Of a stretch of DNA of 62,567 bases, positions 51,091 to 60,594 are shown one piece after another. The translations under genes and the position numbers were made by a program. Location of the stretch: contig JAGLFH010000055.1 of assembly GCA_023144635.1 (NCBI GenBank), positions 1-62,567 on the forward strand, written 5' to 3'. The notes beneath the pieces are model-generated. The model was not told the DNA's origin. It did no database searches and saw nothing but the letters and a program-made list of their open reading frames with translations. The stretch is from Candidatus Auribacterota bacterium. GTDB lineage: Bacteria; Auribacterota; JAFGBW01; JAFGJP01. Numbering within the stretch: position 1 is the first letter of the stretch; each line of letters begins with the position of its first letter.

Positions 51091-52022
51091 AACCACATAT
51101 TTCTATTATTATTCCTACAATAGAAGAAAAGAATGATGTTCTTATCATAACTCTTTTCTCAATTCTTTATCAGAAGATCGACAAAAATGCATTTGAAGTT
51201 ATCATTACCGGTAAAAAGCCTAAGCCTTTTTTAAACTCATGGTTGAATTATTTTTCTAAAAATAATTTAAATATCTCATATATTGTCACAAATAAAAAAG
51301 GACGTGCAAAAGCGCGCAATCTTGGTATTAAAAAAGCACGCGGCAATGTGCTTATATTTACAGATGACGATCTTTTACTTGATAAAAATTTCATCAATAA
51401 GCACCTGCTTCATCACGATAAATTAGAAAAATCAATTGTATTGGGTAAAGTGTTTCAAATATATACATCAAATTTCATAAAACATTTTCATTTTATAAAA
51501 AATATTCCTGAAAGTCCTAAGAACTTCAGTAAAATATTTAGCAAACTTAAGAAAGATAGATCACGTGAAGACCCTTATTTTAAAATTGCAAGAATACCTT
51601 TTAAACATAAGATAAACAATATTCCATGGATAGGTTTTGGAACCAACAATGCCTCTCTCTCAAAAAAAGCGTTATTAAAGGCAGGACTTTTTGATGAATC
51701 TTTTAAAGGCTGGGGGCTTGATAACATTGAACTTGGATATCGCTTATATAAAAATCATTTTAACTTCATATATGAAAAAAGAGCGTGCAATTACCATATA
51801 GCCCACAAAAAAGACTTATTATGTCAAAAAAAAGATTTTGAAAGGAATATAAGTCACTTTATCAAGCTGCATCCTGAAGAAATAATTAATAATTTCAAAC
51901 TTTTTCTTACTGGGAAAATAAGTATTGAGAAATTTAACAGTATTAAAATAAATAAAAGAACAAAAGAAAACTATTATTCAGAATATAAAAAAATGCTGGA
52001 TATAATAAATGATAAAGGGTGA
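51087..52022 (+). CDS. Family 2 glycosyltransferase (chondroitin-synthase-like C-terminal motif)
   Basis: 311 residues. GT-A fold: HISIIIPT start, FTDDDLLL metal-binding motif and FKGWGLDNIELGYRL, the GWG..x(D/E)xE(L/D) motif of galactosyltransferase/chondroitin-synthase-like GT2 enzymes. No transmembrane segment. It should transfer a sugar from a nucleotide donor onto a glycan or lipid acceptor. Start overlaps the ACP stop. Confidence 0.88.
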   Translation: MKPHISIIIPTIEEKNDVLIITLFSILYQKIDKNAFEVIITGKKPKPFLNSWLNYFSKNNLNISYIVTNKKGRAKARNLGIKKARGNVLIFTDDDLLLDKNFINKHLLHHDKLEKSIVLGKVFQIYTSNFIKHFHFIKNIPESPKNFSKIFSKLKKDRSREDPYFKIARIPFKHKINNIPWIGFGTNNASLSKKALLKAGLFDESFKGWGLDNIELGYRLYKNHFNFIYEKRACNYHIAHKKDLLCQKKDFERNISHFIKLHPEEIINNFKLFLTGKISIEKFNSIKINKRTKENYYSEYKKMLDIINDKG

Positions 52023-52025
52023 TTC

Positions 52026-52928
52026 GTGTTAATTTCCGTTATTATTCCTACATATAACAGAGAGGTAAGCCTTATAAGGACAATAAAAAATATTCTTAAA
52101 GGTAAAATCCCTGAAAATGATTATGAAATAATCGTCTGCGATGACGGTTCAACCGATAATACAAAGATTTTAATAAAAGATCTTATGAAGGTTCATAGCA
52201 GTATAAAATACATACAGCTTACCCATACAGGAAATCCTGCAAAGGTAAGGAATGCAGGTTTAAAAAAAGCTAAAGGCACAATAATAGCATTCACAGATAA
52301 TGATACCCTTCCAAATGAAGAATGGCTTATGAACGGAATAAAACATTTTACAAATAAAGACATTGCTGGAGTTGAAGGGTATATTTGTACTGATAAACTT
52401 CTAATCCGCAATTGGTATGCTCCTGTAAAAGACAGAAGAAGTGAAAAAGATAATCCACATAGCTGGTACGGGTACTTTCTTGCAAATATGTTCTATAAAA
52501 AAGAAATTCTTGAGAAAATCGGCGGCTTTGACGAATCTTTTATTACAAATGAAGATATAGATATTGCATGGCGTGTTCTTTCTTTTGGCAAAATCATTTT
52601 TGATGAAGACGTATCTGTTTTTCATTATCCGGTAAAAAAGGAAAGAAAAGAGTTTTTATCATTTTTAAAAGATAGAAGGATATATGATGCTCTTTTATTC
52701 AAAAAACATAGTGATAATTTTGTAAGAATGTTTAAAAGGACCTTTAACTATCAAAGAAAAATACTGGGAGCAGTAAACTATATATTTTGTCTTGTAAAAG
52801 GTGCTTTTATTTTTAAGGTATTGCCACCCTTTTATAAACTGTTACCATTTTTATTTAAGTATTATTTAAATGAACTTATTTTTTCGTTTATTAGAATAAA
52901 AAATAGGATAAAGAGAAAATACTCATGA
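52026..52928 (+). CDS. Family 2 glycosyltransferase
   Basis: 300 residues, GTG start 3 nt after the previous stop with AAAGGG upstream. ISVIIPTYNREVSL, VCDDGSTDNT, FTDNDTLP and FITNEDIDIAWR mark donor, metal and acceptor sites of a GT2 enzyme. The C-terminal ~60 residues contain an amphipathic or membrane-associated stretch (AVNYIFCLVKGAFIFKVL). It follows a different GT2 gene, so at least two sugar additions are expected. It overlaps the next gene by ATGA. Confidence 0.9.
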   Translation: MLISVIIPTYNREVSLIRTIKNILKGKIPENDYEIIVCDDGSTDNTKILIKDLMKVHSSIKYIQLTHTGNPAKVRNAGLKKAKGTIIAFTDNDTLPNEEWLMNGIKHFTNKDIAGVEGYICTDKLLIRNWYAPVKDRRSEKDNPHSWYGYFLANMFYKKEILEKIGGFDESFITNEDIDIAWRVLSFGKIIFDEDVSVFHYPVKKERKEFLSFLKDRRIYDALLFKKHSDNFVRMFKRTFNYQRKILGAVNYIFCLVKGAFIFKVLPPFYKLLPFLFKYYLNELIFSFIRIKNRIKRKYS

Positions 52929-54085
52929 AAAGCCATGATCTTTTACGCTTATTAGCAAAATATTCTTTCTCTAATAAAGAGATACAATATATTAAAGGTA
53001 TAACAAGGGAAAAGCTATTAGAATGTGACTGGAAATGGATCTTTGATACTTCAAATCATCACCGTATAGCTCCCCTTTTGTATTACAACTTTAAAAGATC
53101 AGGAATCTTGAGATATCTTCCTAAAAAAACTTTAAATGATTTTCAGAATAACTTTTCTTTACATACTCTCCGGTTTAATTCATATAAAAAAGAGATCACT
53201 CCTCTTCTAAAAAAATTCAGAGAAATAAAAAAAGATGTTTATCTTATAAAAGGGATCGATACTGTTAACAGGGTCTATAATAATAGCTTTCCACGGCCAT
53301 TTGGAGATACCGATTTTGTTATAAAAAAGAAAGACATAAAAAATATTTTAATGATAATGAACGATTCAGGTTACAAAGAAAGTATAGGAGGAACATCTAA
53401 GAAAAGACCAAGCTCTGCGAAAAGTTTCTTTTATCAAAATCTTTCAGGACACACTCGTTTTGTAAAAAGCTCAAATCTTCCTTTTAATCCGGATTTTATT
53501 ATTGAGTTTCATCATTCATATACTGTTCCCTATATAAAAAGATCAAAACATCAAGAATTAGATATTGATCTTTTTACGCTTTTGCCATTTAGCAAACAAA
53601 TACCTTTTTTTAAGACTTCATATAAAGGTCTTTCCTTAAAAAATGTTTATTTTTTTAAGCTGATCTCTTTATACCGCGATATTATGAACTATACCCATGT
53701 AACAAAGATAAAGGACATTAAAATAATGAACATTGCAGATCTTTTTGAACTTTCAAAAAAGATCAAACCCGCTGTTCTTTATAAAGGTCAAAATCATGAG
53801 ATAAAAGAAATACTTTCTTTTTCTATTAATATTGTTAAATACTTTTATGCAACAGGATCTGCTGACATTATTATTAACAAAAAGGATATGACCTTTTTAA
53901 AAAACTGCCTACAAATAAAACTTAATGTCAGTTCTCCAAAGAAGATTAGAGAAGCAATACTTAAAAGAGTTTTCAGGACAAACAACAGGAATGTTTCTCT
54001 TTCATTTTATAAAGATATTTATACTTATCGAATAGAAAGATTAAATAATATTGCAAAATATGTAAAAAGGATCATTCATACATGA
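52925..54085 (+). CDS. Uncharacterised nucleotidyltransferase-fold protein (NTP_transf_5-like)
   Basis: 386 residues. DVYLIKGIDTVNRVYNNSF followed by RPFGDTDFVIKKKDI matches the pattern of the uncharacterised nucleotidyltransferase family often found in surface polysaccharide loci, where the GDTD acids would bind metal. The remainder is helical with FHHSYTVP as a possible further conserved site. Reaction and substrate unknown: a nucleotide or phospho-sugar transfer is likely from the fold. Coupled on both sides by ATGA overlaps. Confidence 0.75.
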   Translation: MKSHDLLRLLAKYSFSNKEIQYIKGITREKLLECDWKWIFDTSNHHRIAPLLYYNFKRSGILRYLPKKTLNDFQNNFSLHTLRFNSYKKEITPLLKKFREIKKDVYLIKGIDTVNRVYNNSFPRPFGDTDFVIKKKDIKNILMIMNDSGYKESIGGTSKKRPSSAKSFFYQNLSGHTRFVKSSNLPFNPDFIIEFHHSYTVPYIKRSKHQELDIDLFTLLPFSKQIPFFKTSYKGLSLKNVYFFKLISLYRDIMNYTHVTKIKDIKIMNIADLFELSKKIKPAVLYKGQNHEIKEILSFSINIVKYFYATGSADIIINKKDMTFLKNCLQIKLNVSSPKKIREAILKRVFRTNNRNVSLSFYKDIYTYRIERLNNIAKYVKRIIHT

Positions 54086-55434
54086 AAAAAGAAAAAATAG
54101 CTATCCTTGGCATCAGCCATTTTGGTACTTCTCTGGCACTTTTTCTTAACAAAAGAGGATACAATGTTTTTTTAAGCGACATAAAGAAAAAATCCACGCT
54201 TAAAAAATATACTGATGAACTTGAAAAAGCAGATATTGCTTTTGAAACAGGAAGAAACACAAAAAAATTATTGAGAGCAGATATAATTGTGCGCTCTCCC
54301 GGAGTATGGCTCATCCACCCTTTGCTTTTAGAAGCAAAAGTTAGAAAAATTCCTGTTATAAACGGACTTGACCTATTAAAACGCTATTTACCTAAAAAAA
54401 CAAAAATAGTTGCAGTAACAGGAACAAATGGGAAAACGACAACTGTTAACACAATAACTAATATATTAAAAACAGCCGGCTATAAATGTGCGGTAAGCGG
54501 ACACCGCAACACCCCTTTACCATATTTAATTGAATCTAAGATAAAATATGATTTTATCTTACTTGAAATGGGTGCTGCAGAACTTGATGATTTTAAAGGT
54601 ATGGATTTTTTTGCATGTATACTTTTAAATCTTCATAAGGATCATCTTGACCGCTTCAAAAAGATGAGCCTGTATGCTAGTGCAAAAATGAATATTTTTA
54701 ATAGATGTAGATCTAAGGCACTTTGCATTATAAACAAAGATAATAAATATATCCGATCCTTTTTGAATTCTGTATCCGGAAAGCTCATTCCTTTTAGCAC
54801 AAAAGTTTCAGAAGGATCTCATTATTACATAAAAAAGAATATTATTTTTCACAAAAGATCTCCAATAATAGAGATACCGAATAAAATCCATATTAATAAA
54901 GAATGTTTGGTAGCATGTATTTCTTTTTGCCACAAAATTGGAATAAATAAAAAGGACATTAAGAGATGCTTATCTTTTTCATCACCCATAGAGCATCGCT
55001 TTGAAGAAGTAAGAAGAACAAAAGGGATAACTTTTATAAATGATGCTAAATCAACCAATTTTGAATCTCTTAGATTTGCACTTAAAAAGATCAAAGGTAA
55101 GAAAATACTTATTATCGAAGGTCGCGATAGAAACAATATCTTTATATCTGTTATAAAGAAGCTGCAAAAGATGAAAGATATCAGAAAAATATTGATATCA
55201 GGGGATATCGCAAAAGATTTCACAAAAAAACATCCGTATTTCATAAAAAATGACTTACAATTACCTGTAGATATCATAATAGGCACAATGAAAAGAACAG
55301 TAAAAAGCTCTTTTTCTTTTTCAAAAAAAGGTGATACTGTTATTTTTTCACCGGGATTTCCTTTTTCACTGGGGTCTTATAAAAGTGCAGAAGAAAGAGG
55401 AAACCAGTTTAAAGAAGCTGTTATGCTTTTATAA
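54082..55434 (+). CDS. Divergent MurD-type Mur ligase
   Basis: 450 residues with the three Mur ligase domains: Rossmann-like N-domain (ILGISHFGTSLALFL), central ATPase (VTGTNGKTTT, LLEMGAAELDDF, NLHKDHLDRF, ASAKMNIF with the carbamylated-lysine position) and C-domain (EHRFEEV, FINDAKSTN, FSPGFPFSLGSYKSAEERGNQFKEAV). These C-domain motifs are MurD-like, but the MurD hallmark SSFQLE is replaced by GAAELD. It probably forms an amide bond between a carboxylate and an amino acid or amine outside normal peptidoglycan synthesis. It sits inside the glycoconjugate block, not with mur/fts genes. Confidence 0.85.
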   Translation: MKKEKIAILGISHFGTSLALFLNKRGYNVFLSDIKKKSTLKKYTDELEKADIAFETGRNTKKLLRADIIVRSPGVWLIHPLLLEAKVRKIPVINGLDLLKRYLPKKTKIVAVTGTNGKTTTVNTITNILKTAGYKCAVSGHRNTPLPYLIESKIKYDFILLEMGAAELDDFKGMDFFACILLNLHKDHLDRFKKMSLYASAKMNIFNRCRSKALCIINKDNKYIRSFLNSVSGKLIPFSTKVSEGSHYYIKKNIIFHKRSPIIEIPNKIHINKECLVACISFCHKIGINKKDIKRCLSFSSPIEHRFEEVRRTKGITFINDAKSTNFESLRFALKKIKGKKILIIEGRDRNNIFISVIKKLQKMKDIRKILISGDIAKDFTKKHPYFIKNDLQLPVDIIIGTMKRTVKSSFSFSKKGDTVIFSPGFPFSLGSYKSAEERGNQFKEAVMLL

Positions 55435-55451
55435 TTTTGTGGAGGAAATAA

Positions 55452-55976
55452 GTGATAATTATTTTTTGCGGGCTTGCAGGAACAGGTAAAACATATTATT
55501 CCCGCCTTCTTGCGGAGAAAACAGGCATAGCGGTGATAGAGACAGACCTGGTGGAAAAAAATCTACTTACAAGTTATGACAGCTATTTTTCATGCCTTTT
55601 AAAATACCCTTTTACTTATGAATTTACTAAAAAAATTCTTGAATCCGGACACTCTGTTATACTTGACGGCACTTTTTCTGAACATGCTACCAGAGACAAG
55701 TTCAGTAAACTTAGCATCAAATATAATGAAAAAGTCTTTTTTATAAAATGCACCTGCCGTGAAAAAACCGCTGTAAAAAGAATAGTTAAAAGGAATAAGG
55801 AATTACCGGGGTTTTTTAAGGAAACAGCTAATTACCATTACAGTAAAAATAAATTTGAATACCTTTTACACAGGCATTTTCTTATCAATACAGAACTTGA
55901 CTGGAGTTCAAATTTAAAAAAGATAGCGGATCATTTACCATTAACAGAAAAAACAGGGTTCCTATGCGCTGTTTAA
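55452..55976 (+). CDS. P-loop kinase (AAA_33/adenylyl-sulfate-kinase-like)
   Basis: 174 residues, GTG start behind GGAGGAAA. Walker A GLAGTGKT (residues 6-13), VILDGTFSEHATRDKF and FIKCTCREKTAVKRI fit the small AAA_33 kinase group, which phosphorylates sugars, antibiotics or nucleosides. No lid or binding motif reveals the substrate. It may phosphorylate a sugar or amino-sugar precursor for the block. It ends 13 nt into the next gene. Confidence 0.75.
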   Translation: MIIIFCGLAGTGKTYYSRLLAEKTGIAVIETDLVEKNLLTSYDSYFSCLLKYPFTYEFTKKILESGHSVILDGTFSEHATRDKFSKLSIKYNEKVFFIKCTCREKTAVKRIVKRNKELPGFFKETANYHYSKNKFEYLLHRHFLINTELDWSSNLKKIADHLPLTEKTGFLCAV

Positions 55977-57061
55977 AAATATTTTTCTGTTTTTTATGGT
56001 TTATTTTTTTCTCTTTAGAGGCAACTGCAGAAAACTTATGTATAGAAAAAAAATTAATTGAAAAAGGATTAAGTTTAAAAACATACCGAATCGATGATGA
56101 ATATATATACTTGCTTGAGCTTGACAGGAAAAACACTTCTCTAAAATTCAGTTATAAAATAGCAGGAAACAGTATTTACAATTCTTTAGAAACAATTGAT
56201 AAAATATCACTTAGTATATCTCCTGTTGTTGCCATGAATGCAAGTTACTTCGGCTACCCCTACAATGAACTTCCTACAGGAGAATTACGCGGTTTTGTAA
56301 TTAATGAAAACGAAGTTATAAGCTCATATGATCCGTTTGAAAAAAATGATACGCTTTACCTTGTGATCTATCCGAATAAAATAGGTCTTTTCCATCCTGA
56401 AATAAAGATAGGGCTTACCTTTAATGATAATCTATTTAAAGATTATCCTGTTTTTATAAACAATATCGGCAGATACCGTGACACGCAAGGAATATATATC
56501 TATACTCATAAGATATCGAAAAAACTTCCAAATTGGATCGAAAAGGCTTATCTCTATCGATTAAACAAAAACATGGATTCTCTTTATATTAATAAAGAAC
56601 ATCAGCTTGAATATGTTAAAAAAATAATTGATCCTGATGAATTTGAAATAAAAAAGGGTGATATTATAATAACTGCATCAAAAAAAGCTATGTTAAAACT
56701 TGAAAGTCTTGTGGAAAAATCTAAAAAAGTATCTTTAAAATTTGAGCACAATTTTGAAAGTGATGTCACCTTATGCCTTATGGGGCTTTATTCAATAATA
56801 AAAAATGGTAACTTTGATATAACTGATGGCGTTACAAAAGAATCTGAGAAACGCTTGCTTGCAGGATTGGTGGATGATGACAGGATCATTTTTGTTTTTG
56901 GTAAAATGAATCTTCATCATTTAAAAGAGATCATTAAAGATAACAACATTAAGGACGGTCTTCTTTTGGATGGCGGAGGTTCAACATCATTAGTAATTAA
57001 AAACAATATACTCTACGGCTGCAGAAGAAAAGTCGCCGATTGCCTTATGCTGACCAAATGA
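55964..57061 (+). CDS. Secreted phosphodiester glycosidase (NAGPA family)
   Basis: 365 residues. Signal peptide MRCLKIFFCFLWFIFFSLEATA, then a phosphodiester glycosidase domain with AMNASYFGYPY and ELRGFVI at the front and the diagnostic DGGGSTSLVI near the C-terminus. Related enzymes cleave N-acetylglucosamine 1-phosphodiesters in glycan or cell-wall polymers. A secreted member next to glycosyltransferases and an exporter suggests trimming of the exported polymer. It overlaps the kinase gene at its start and the ATPase gene by ATGA at its end. Confidence 0.85.
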   Translation: MRCLKIFFCFLWFIFFSLEATAENLCIEKKLIEKGLSLKTYRIDDEYIYLLELDRKNTSLKFSYKIAGNSIYNSLETIDKISLSISPVVAMNASYFGYPYNELPTGELRGFVINENEVISSYDPFEKNDTLYLVIYPNKIGLFHPEIKIGLTFNDNLFKDYPVFINNIGRYRDTQGIYIYTHKISKKLPNWIEKAYLYRLNKNMDSLYINKEHQLEYVKKIIDPDEFEIKKGDIIITASKKAMLKLESLVEKSKKVSLKFEHNFESDVTLCLMGLYSIIKNGNFDITDGVTKESEKRLLAGLVDDDRIIFVFGKMNLHHLKEIIKDNNIKDGLLLDGGGSTSLVIKNNILYGCRRKVADCLMLTK

Positions 57062-57798
57062 ATGATATATTAAAAATTGAAAATCTCACAAAAACATTTC
57101 ATACAGATTCTTTTTTAAAAAAAGAAAAAGTAAAAACTACTGCTCTTGATAACATATCCTTTAGCGTAAAAAAAGGTGAATCTCTTGGAATACTCGGTCC
57201 TAACGGAGCAGGTAAATCAACTCTTCTTCGGATCATTAGCGCTATTTTATTACCCACAAAAGGTCATATTAACATTAATGAAAAAGACCTCTCAGAAAAC
57301 CCGTCTTTATTAAAATCAAAAATAGGATATATAAATTCCAATCAAAACAGTTTTTTTGCAAGGCTAACAGGTTATGAGAACCTTAGTTTTTTTGCAGTAC
57401 TTTATGGCGTAAAAGAAAAAGATAAAAAAATAAACGATCTTTTTGAAACCTTTGAGATAAGAGATAAAAGAAATTCACTTTTTAATACTTATTCAACGGG
57501 TATGAAAAAACGATTGTCAATAATGAGAGCCCTTTTACATACCCCTGATATACTTCTTTTTGATGAAGCAACAGATTCTATTGATCCTCTCTTTTTTGAA
57601 AAGATAAAAACAATTACGAAAGACCTTAAAGATAAAGGAACTACAATGGTGTGGGCTACTCACAGAATAGAGGAAGTAGAATTTTTCTGCGATAGAGTGA
57701 TCATTCTTGATAAAGGAAAGATAATATATGAAACAGTCTCAGATCTATCACGTGAATCATTAATAGATAAAATGAAAAATAATCACATTAAAAATTAA
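57058..57798 (+). CDS. ABC transporter ATP-binding protein
   Basis: 246 residues from ATG 57058, which overlaps the previous stop as ATGA (a frame start at 57040 is less likely). GPNGAGKSTLL, YSTGMKKRLS, LLFDEATDSIDP and THRIEEVEFF are all intact. The long insert after the first strand (DSFLKKEKVKTTAL) is typical of polysaccharide and ABC-2 exporters of the TagH/Wzt-like kind. Pairs with the next gene. Confidence 0.9.
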   Translation: MNDILKIENLTKTFHTDSFLKKEKVKTTALDNISFSVKKGESLGILGPNGAGKSTLLRIISAILLPTKGHININEKDLSENPSLLKSKIGYINSNQNSFFARLTGYENLSFFAVLYGVKEKDKKINDLFETFEIRDKRNSLFNTYSTGMKKRLSIMRALLHTPDILLFDEATDSIDPLFFEKIKTITKDLKDKGTTMVWATHRIEEVEFFCDRVIILDKGKIIYETVSDLSRESLIDKMKNNHIKN

Positions 57799-57806
57799 AT
57801 TATAAT

Positions 57807-58616
57807 ATGAATACAAATATTTTATCAGTTATAAAAGCATTTATAATAAAAGACGCAAAAATAGAAAAGCGTTATCATTTGCATTTTCTGTTTCAGTTTC
57901 TGAAAATACTGACAACTCTTACCATTTATTATTTTTTATCAAAACTTATTATCTATAAGAACACAGATTACTCCATAAAAAGCTATTTTTCATTTATACT
58001 TATCGGAATTTCATTTTTCAGTATTTTAAGGGTAGGACTTACAGCCTTTACAGAAGAGCTGATAAGGTCGATTAATACAGGAGTGCTTGAATCTCTCATG
58101 ATGTCACCGGTACCTGCAAGCTTAATTATTCTATGTTCTTCAATATGGAAGCATATTTTTAATTTTTTCAGAATATTTATGTATTTTATAATAGGTATCT
58201 TCCTTTTTAATGCCAACATAATGATGCCGGATATATTTTCACTTATAGTAGTTATAATACTTAGCCTCATAATATTCAGCTCATTAGGCCTTATTTCATC
58301 ATCACTCGTAATATTTGTAAAAAGAAGCGACCCTGTTAACTGGATCTTAGGACAGATCTTTTTTATTTTTGGAGGAGTTCTCTTTCCTGTAAAGATATTA
58401 CCCGCTCCCCTCCAGGTGTTTTCAAAAATGATCCCGCTTACATATGCGCTTGATTCTTTTAGAAGCATTTTCTTAAGCGGTCACAATATTGTTGATTTTA
58501 AAAAAGATGTTCTGATACTATTTATTTTTGCGTGTGTTTTAGCACCGTTATCTCTTTTTATATTTAATAGAATGATTAAAAAGGCAAAAGCATCCGGAAC
58601 CTTATACCAGCATTAA
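57807..58616 (+). CDS. ABC-2 type transporter permease
   Basis: 269 residues with six hydrophobic helices and the ABC-2 membrane signature (ELIRSINTGVLESLMMSPVPAS; IPLTYALDSFRSIFLSG). Its pattern matches permeases that export polysaccharides, glycolipids or antibiotics. The gap 58617-58773 after it has only short hairpins and the direct repeat ACGAATGACGAA (twice). Confidence 0.9.
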   Translation: MNTNILSVIKAFIIKDAKIEKRYHLHFLFQFLKILTTLTIYYFLSKLIIYKNTDYSIKSYFSFILIGISFFSILRVGLTAFTEELIRSINTGVLESLMMSPVPASLIILCSSIWKHIFNFFRIFMYFIIGIFLFNANIMMPDIFSLIVVIILSLIIFSSLGLISSSLVIFVKRSDPVNWILGQIFFIFGGVLFPVKILPAPLQVFSKMIPLTYALDSFRSIFLSGHNIVDFKKDVLILFIFACVLAPLSLFIFNRMIKKAKASGTLYQH

Positions 58617-58773
58617 TAAAAAAACGTTGTGCGTGATGCTTCGTGCGTTGTGAGTGAATTGAGTTTCCTAACGGAAACGATGATTGTAAAAATAAAAAAT
58701 CTATAATGTTGCACTGAAAGTGCACCTTTTACGAATGACGAAATACGAATGACGAATAAATAAGGAGTTACAT

Positions 58774-60594
58774 ATGAGAAAATCACTTTATCTTATTCTT
58801 GGACTGACCTTTTTATTTTTAACTACTGATCTTTTTGCAGTAGAAATAACAATGCTTCATATGAATTCAACTGAAATTCAGAAATATGAAAAGTTTGAAC
58901 TTACTTTCATGCTTGATAAAAATTTTGCGAATCCGTTTGATCCTGATGAAGCAAACATTCTTCTTCATGTCATAAAAAGTGATGGAAAAGAAGCCGTAAT
59001 TCCGGCTTTCTTTTATCAGGGATTTGATAGAGAACTTGATAATGATAAAGAAAAAGTAACTATTAAAGGTTCAGCCTCATGGAAAGCCCGCTACAGCCCT
59101 GGGGTTACAGGGATACACAGCTTTTATCTCACTGTTAACGGAGAAAAAATAGAACTTCCAGAAGATAAATTTAACGTTACGGACTCTGTAAATAAAGGTT
59201 TTATTCGTAGAAGCACAAAAAACCCTTATGCGCTTGAATTTGAAAACGGCGAATTGTTTTATCCGATAGGACACAATGTGCGGTTTCTTATGACAGGCCA
59301 GTATGATTCGATCAATCCTGCAAAAGGTACTTATATGCTGAACGATTACATGCAAAAAATGTCTCTCAACGGTGAGAACTGGACAACATTAGGTCCTTCT
59401 CCAAAATGGCTCGGCCTTGAATGGTCTAAAGATGAATATGAGTATTATGAAGGCATTGGACGCTATAACCAGAAAAATGCTTTTTTGCTTGATCGCTTAA
59501 TTGAAAAAGCTGAAGAGCGTGCAATATATGTATCGTTTTTTCTTATAAATCACGGACAGTTTGCAATAAAAGCAGAGAAATTTCCGGATGGTATTTGGGA
59601 TAAAAATCCGTTTAACAAGAAATTGGGTGGTTTTCTTGAAAAGCCTAACGACTATTTCACAGACTACCATGCAAAAAAAACATATAAAAATCTTCTTCGT
59701 TATGCTGTTGCACGCTGGGGATACAGCTCAAGTATACTTTGCTGGTCACTTGTCTCAGAAGCTGATCTTGTTCAGAATTTTATTGATAAATCAAAAGAGA
59801 ATGAACGATGGGAAGACATGATCGAAGATCTTGGCGAACTTACTATATGGCATAATGAAATGTCGATATTTTTAAAATCTCTCGATATAAATAAACACCT
59901 TGTATCTACTTCTTTTGCCTATATTTCACATGGTATGCATATTTGGAAACAGGATAAAATGGATATAATTCAGACAACTGCTTTTAAATCTGAGTTTGGA
60001 GATAATTCTATAGATATCATAAAAAAGGTAAACGAATTCATGGAACCTATGCAAAAACCTTTCTGTATTGTTGAATTTGGAGGAAGGTGGAATTATAATG
60101 AGCCTGAAGAGCTAAGAGCTCATCTGCATTCGGGAATATGGCTGCAGTATATGAGTAAAACTTTTGGAAGCACTGGTTTCTGGTGGTGGAATTTTATAAA
60201 CAAAGAAAATCTTTACCATCAATACAAAGCACTTGCAAAGTTTCATATGGAAGAACCTGCAAGAGATACAGACTATCTGGTCATCAATCCAAAGATCAAG
60301 AGTAAGAAAAATATAATAAACTGTCAGGGTATCTTATTTGACGAAAGAGCTTATTTTTGGGTCTATGATCAAAAGATAACTTATAATGAAAGACTCCATA
60401 GCAATAAGACTCCAGCAGGAACTGTTTTTCTGGTAAAATTTAAGAATTCTGGTAAATATAAAATAGAATTCTGGGATACATATGAAGGTGAAATAATCAG
60501 TTCAAAAGATAAAGTCTCAAATAAAAAAGGAATAATAAAAGTTGTTCTTCCTGCTTTTACAGGTGATATAGCAGTAAAGATAAAAAGACTGTGA
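58774..60594 (+). CDS. Secreted glycoside hydrolase (DUF5060 + GH5-like barrel)
   Basis: 606 residues behind AAGGAG. Signal peptide MRKSLYLILGLTFLFLTTDLFA. Residues ~25-130 form a DUF5060-like beta-sandwich (WKARYSPGVTGIHSFYL). ~140-520 form a GH5-type barrel (FYPIGHNVRF near the start, SILCWSLVSEADL as acid/base candidate, KPFCIVEFGGRWN as nucleophile candidate, FGSTGFWWWNFI). ~530-606 form a C-terminal beta domain. Polysaccharide-degrading enzyme outside the cytoplasm; substrate unknown. It ends GTGA-coupled to the next secreted protein, so the two probably act together. Confidence 0.8.
   Translation: MRKSLYLILGLTFLFLTTDLFAVEITMLHMNSTEIQKYEKFELTFMLDKNFANPFDPDEANILLHVIKSDGKEAVIPAFFYQGFDRELDNDKEKVTIKGSASWKARYSPGVTGIHSFYLTVNGEKIELPEDKFNVTDSVNKGFIRRSTKNPYALEFENGELFYPIGHNVRFLMTGQYDSINPAKGTYMLNDYMQKMSLNGENWTTLGPSPKWLGLEWSKDEYEYYEGIGRYNQKNAFLLDRLIEKAEERAIYVSFFLINHGQFAIKAEKFPDGIWDKNPFNKKLGGFLEKPNDYFTDYHAKKTYKNLLRYAVARWGYSSSILCWSLVSEADLVQNFIDKSKENERWEDMIEDLGELTIWHNEMSIFLKSLDINKHLVSTSFAYISHGMHIWKQDKMDIIQTTAFKSEFGDNSIDIIKKVNEFMEPMQKPFCIVEFGGRWNYNEPEELRAHLHSGIWLQYMSKTFGSTGFWWWNFINKENLYHQYKALAKFHMEEPARDTDYLVINPKIKSKKNIINCQGILFDERAYFWVYDQKITYNERLHSNKTPAGTVFLVKFKNSGKYKIEFWDTYEGEIISSKDKVSNKKGIIKVVLPAFTGDIAVKIKRL

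Noticed and set aside
49109-52022. Ligase plus ACP as part of a nonribosomal peptide synthetase or polyketide system
   Set aside because: No condensation, ketosynthase or thioesterase domains are present. Stand-alone genes are surrounded by glycosyltransferases instead.
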